Source of the DNA: Nitrospirota bacterium
Lineage (GTDB): Bacteria; Nitrospirota_A; Leptospirillia; Leptospirillales; Leptospirillaceae
DNA length: 5,992 bases
Assembly: GCA_021838585.1 (NCBI GenBank)
Contig: JAKCDE010000052.1
Span: 1 to 5,992, forward strand
Reading direction: 5' to 3'
Notes under the pieces: model-generated
The model's input: the letters and a program-made list of their open reading frames with translations, nothing else
Told to the model about the DNA's origin: nothing
Databases searched by the model: none
In this document: one piece after another, positions 5,853 to 5,992 of the stretch
How the letters are laid out: each line of letters opens with the position of its first letter
Numbering within the stretch: position 1 is the first letter of the stretch
Made by a program: the position numbers and the translations under genes

Positions 5853-5992
5853 ATGGCTGAGCTCCTGTACGAAAGCGGGGAACACCGGTACTTTCTTCTG
5901 GGGTTCGGGGAGTCGACCCGGGAGGAGGGGATACCGTCGAACCAGTATCTGGTGACCCGGGGGGGCGACGCCGTGCTCTTCGATCCGGGAGG
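5853..5992 (+). CDS. Metallo-beta-lactamase-fold protein, possibly oxygen-binding diiron (ODP/flavodiiron-like); 3' end cut by window
   Basis: Only the first 46 codons are visible. The pattern of an early FLLGF strand, then IPSNQYLV and VLFDPGG, matches the first two strands of metallo-beta-lactamase-fold proteins, in particular the diiron branch that includes flavodiiron proteins and the ODP domain. That branch binds or reduces O2 or NO. The iron-binding HxExDH-type motif that would confirm this lies beyond the edge. ODP modules are sometimes fused to signalling domains, so the C-terminus could carry anything from nothing to a cyclic-di-GMP or chemosensory domain. The gene has its own sigma-70-type promoter and a strong ribosome site, and is separated from the desaturase gene by a terminator, so the two are probably not one operon. 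Fold assignment is fairly good; the diiron assignment is a recollection-based inference. Confidence 0.6.
   Translation, partial: MAELLYESGEHRYFLLGFGESTREEGIPSNQYLVTRGGDAVLFDPG

Overview
This GC-rich window (about 60% G+C by eye, with an AT-rich island at about 4140-4540) looks like the chromosome of a free-living Gram-negative bacterium. Gene style and content suggest something like an acidophilic Leptospirillum/Nitrospirota member. That is an impression from reading, not a database result, and I hold it weakly. The window falls into two divergent halves on either side of a long intergenic region at 4077-4702.

Left half, minus strand, in order of transcription. A membrane sensor histidine kinase (4076-2679) overlaps by 4 nt a single-domain response regulator (2682-2302). 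After a 151-nt gap comes a membrane GGDEF-EAL cyclic-di-GMP protein (from 2150, running off the left edge inside its EAL domain). The kinase and the GGDEF-EAL protein carry clearly homologous periplasmic helical sensor domains between two transmembrane helices. One input module has therefore been duplicated and wired to two outputs, phosphotransfer and cyclic-di-GMP turnover. I do not recognise this sensor domain as a named family.

Right half, plus strand. A diiron acyl-ACP desaturase-family protein (4703-5536, GTG start) is preceded by a close match to a sigma-54 (-24/-12) promoter with exact spacing. A perfect dyad and a cluster of GTTTC/GAAAC words lie about 90-150 bp upstream of it, where enhancer-binding proteins usually bind. 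An 8-bp perfect hairpin lies in the leader. A probable rho-independent terminator follows the gene. A good sigma-70-like promoter (TTGTCA-N17-TATCAT) with a nearby 12-bp palindrome then leads into the first 46 codons of a metallo-beta-lactamase-fold protein that resembles the oxygen-binding diiron (ODP/flavodiiron) branch and is cut by the right edge.

How they may work together (inference): the left half senses an envelope signal and controls phosphorelay and cyclic-di-GMP. The right half holds two probable diiron proteins, one using O2 to desaturate acyl chains and one possibly binding or reducing O2. A link between envelope sensing, membrane lipid composition and oxygen is plausible but not shown by the sequence. 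I saw no tRNA or rRNA genes, CRISPR array, insertion sequence or attachment site.
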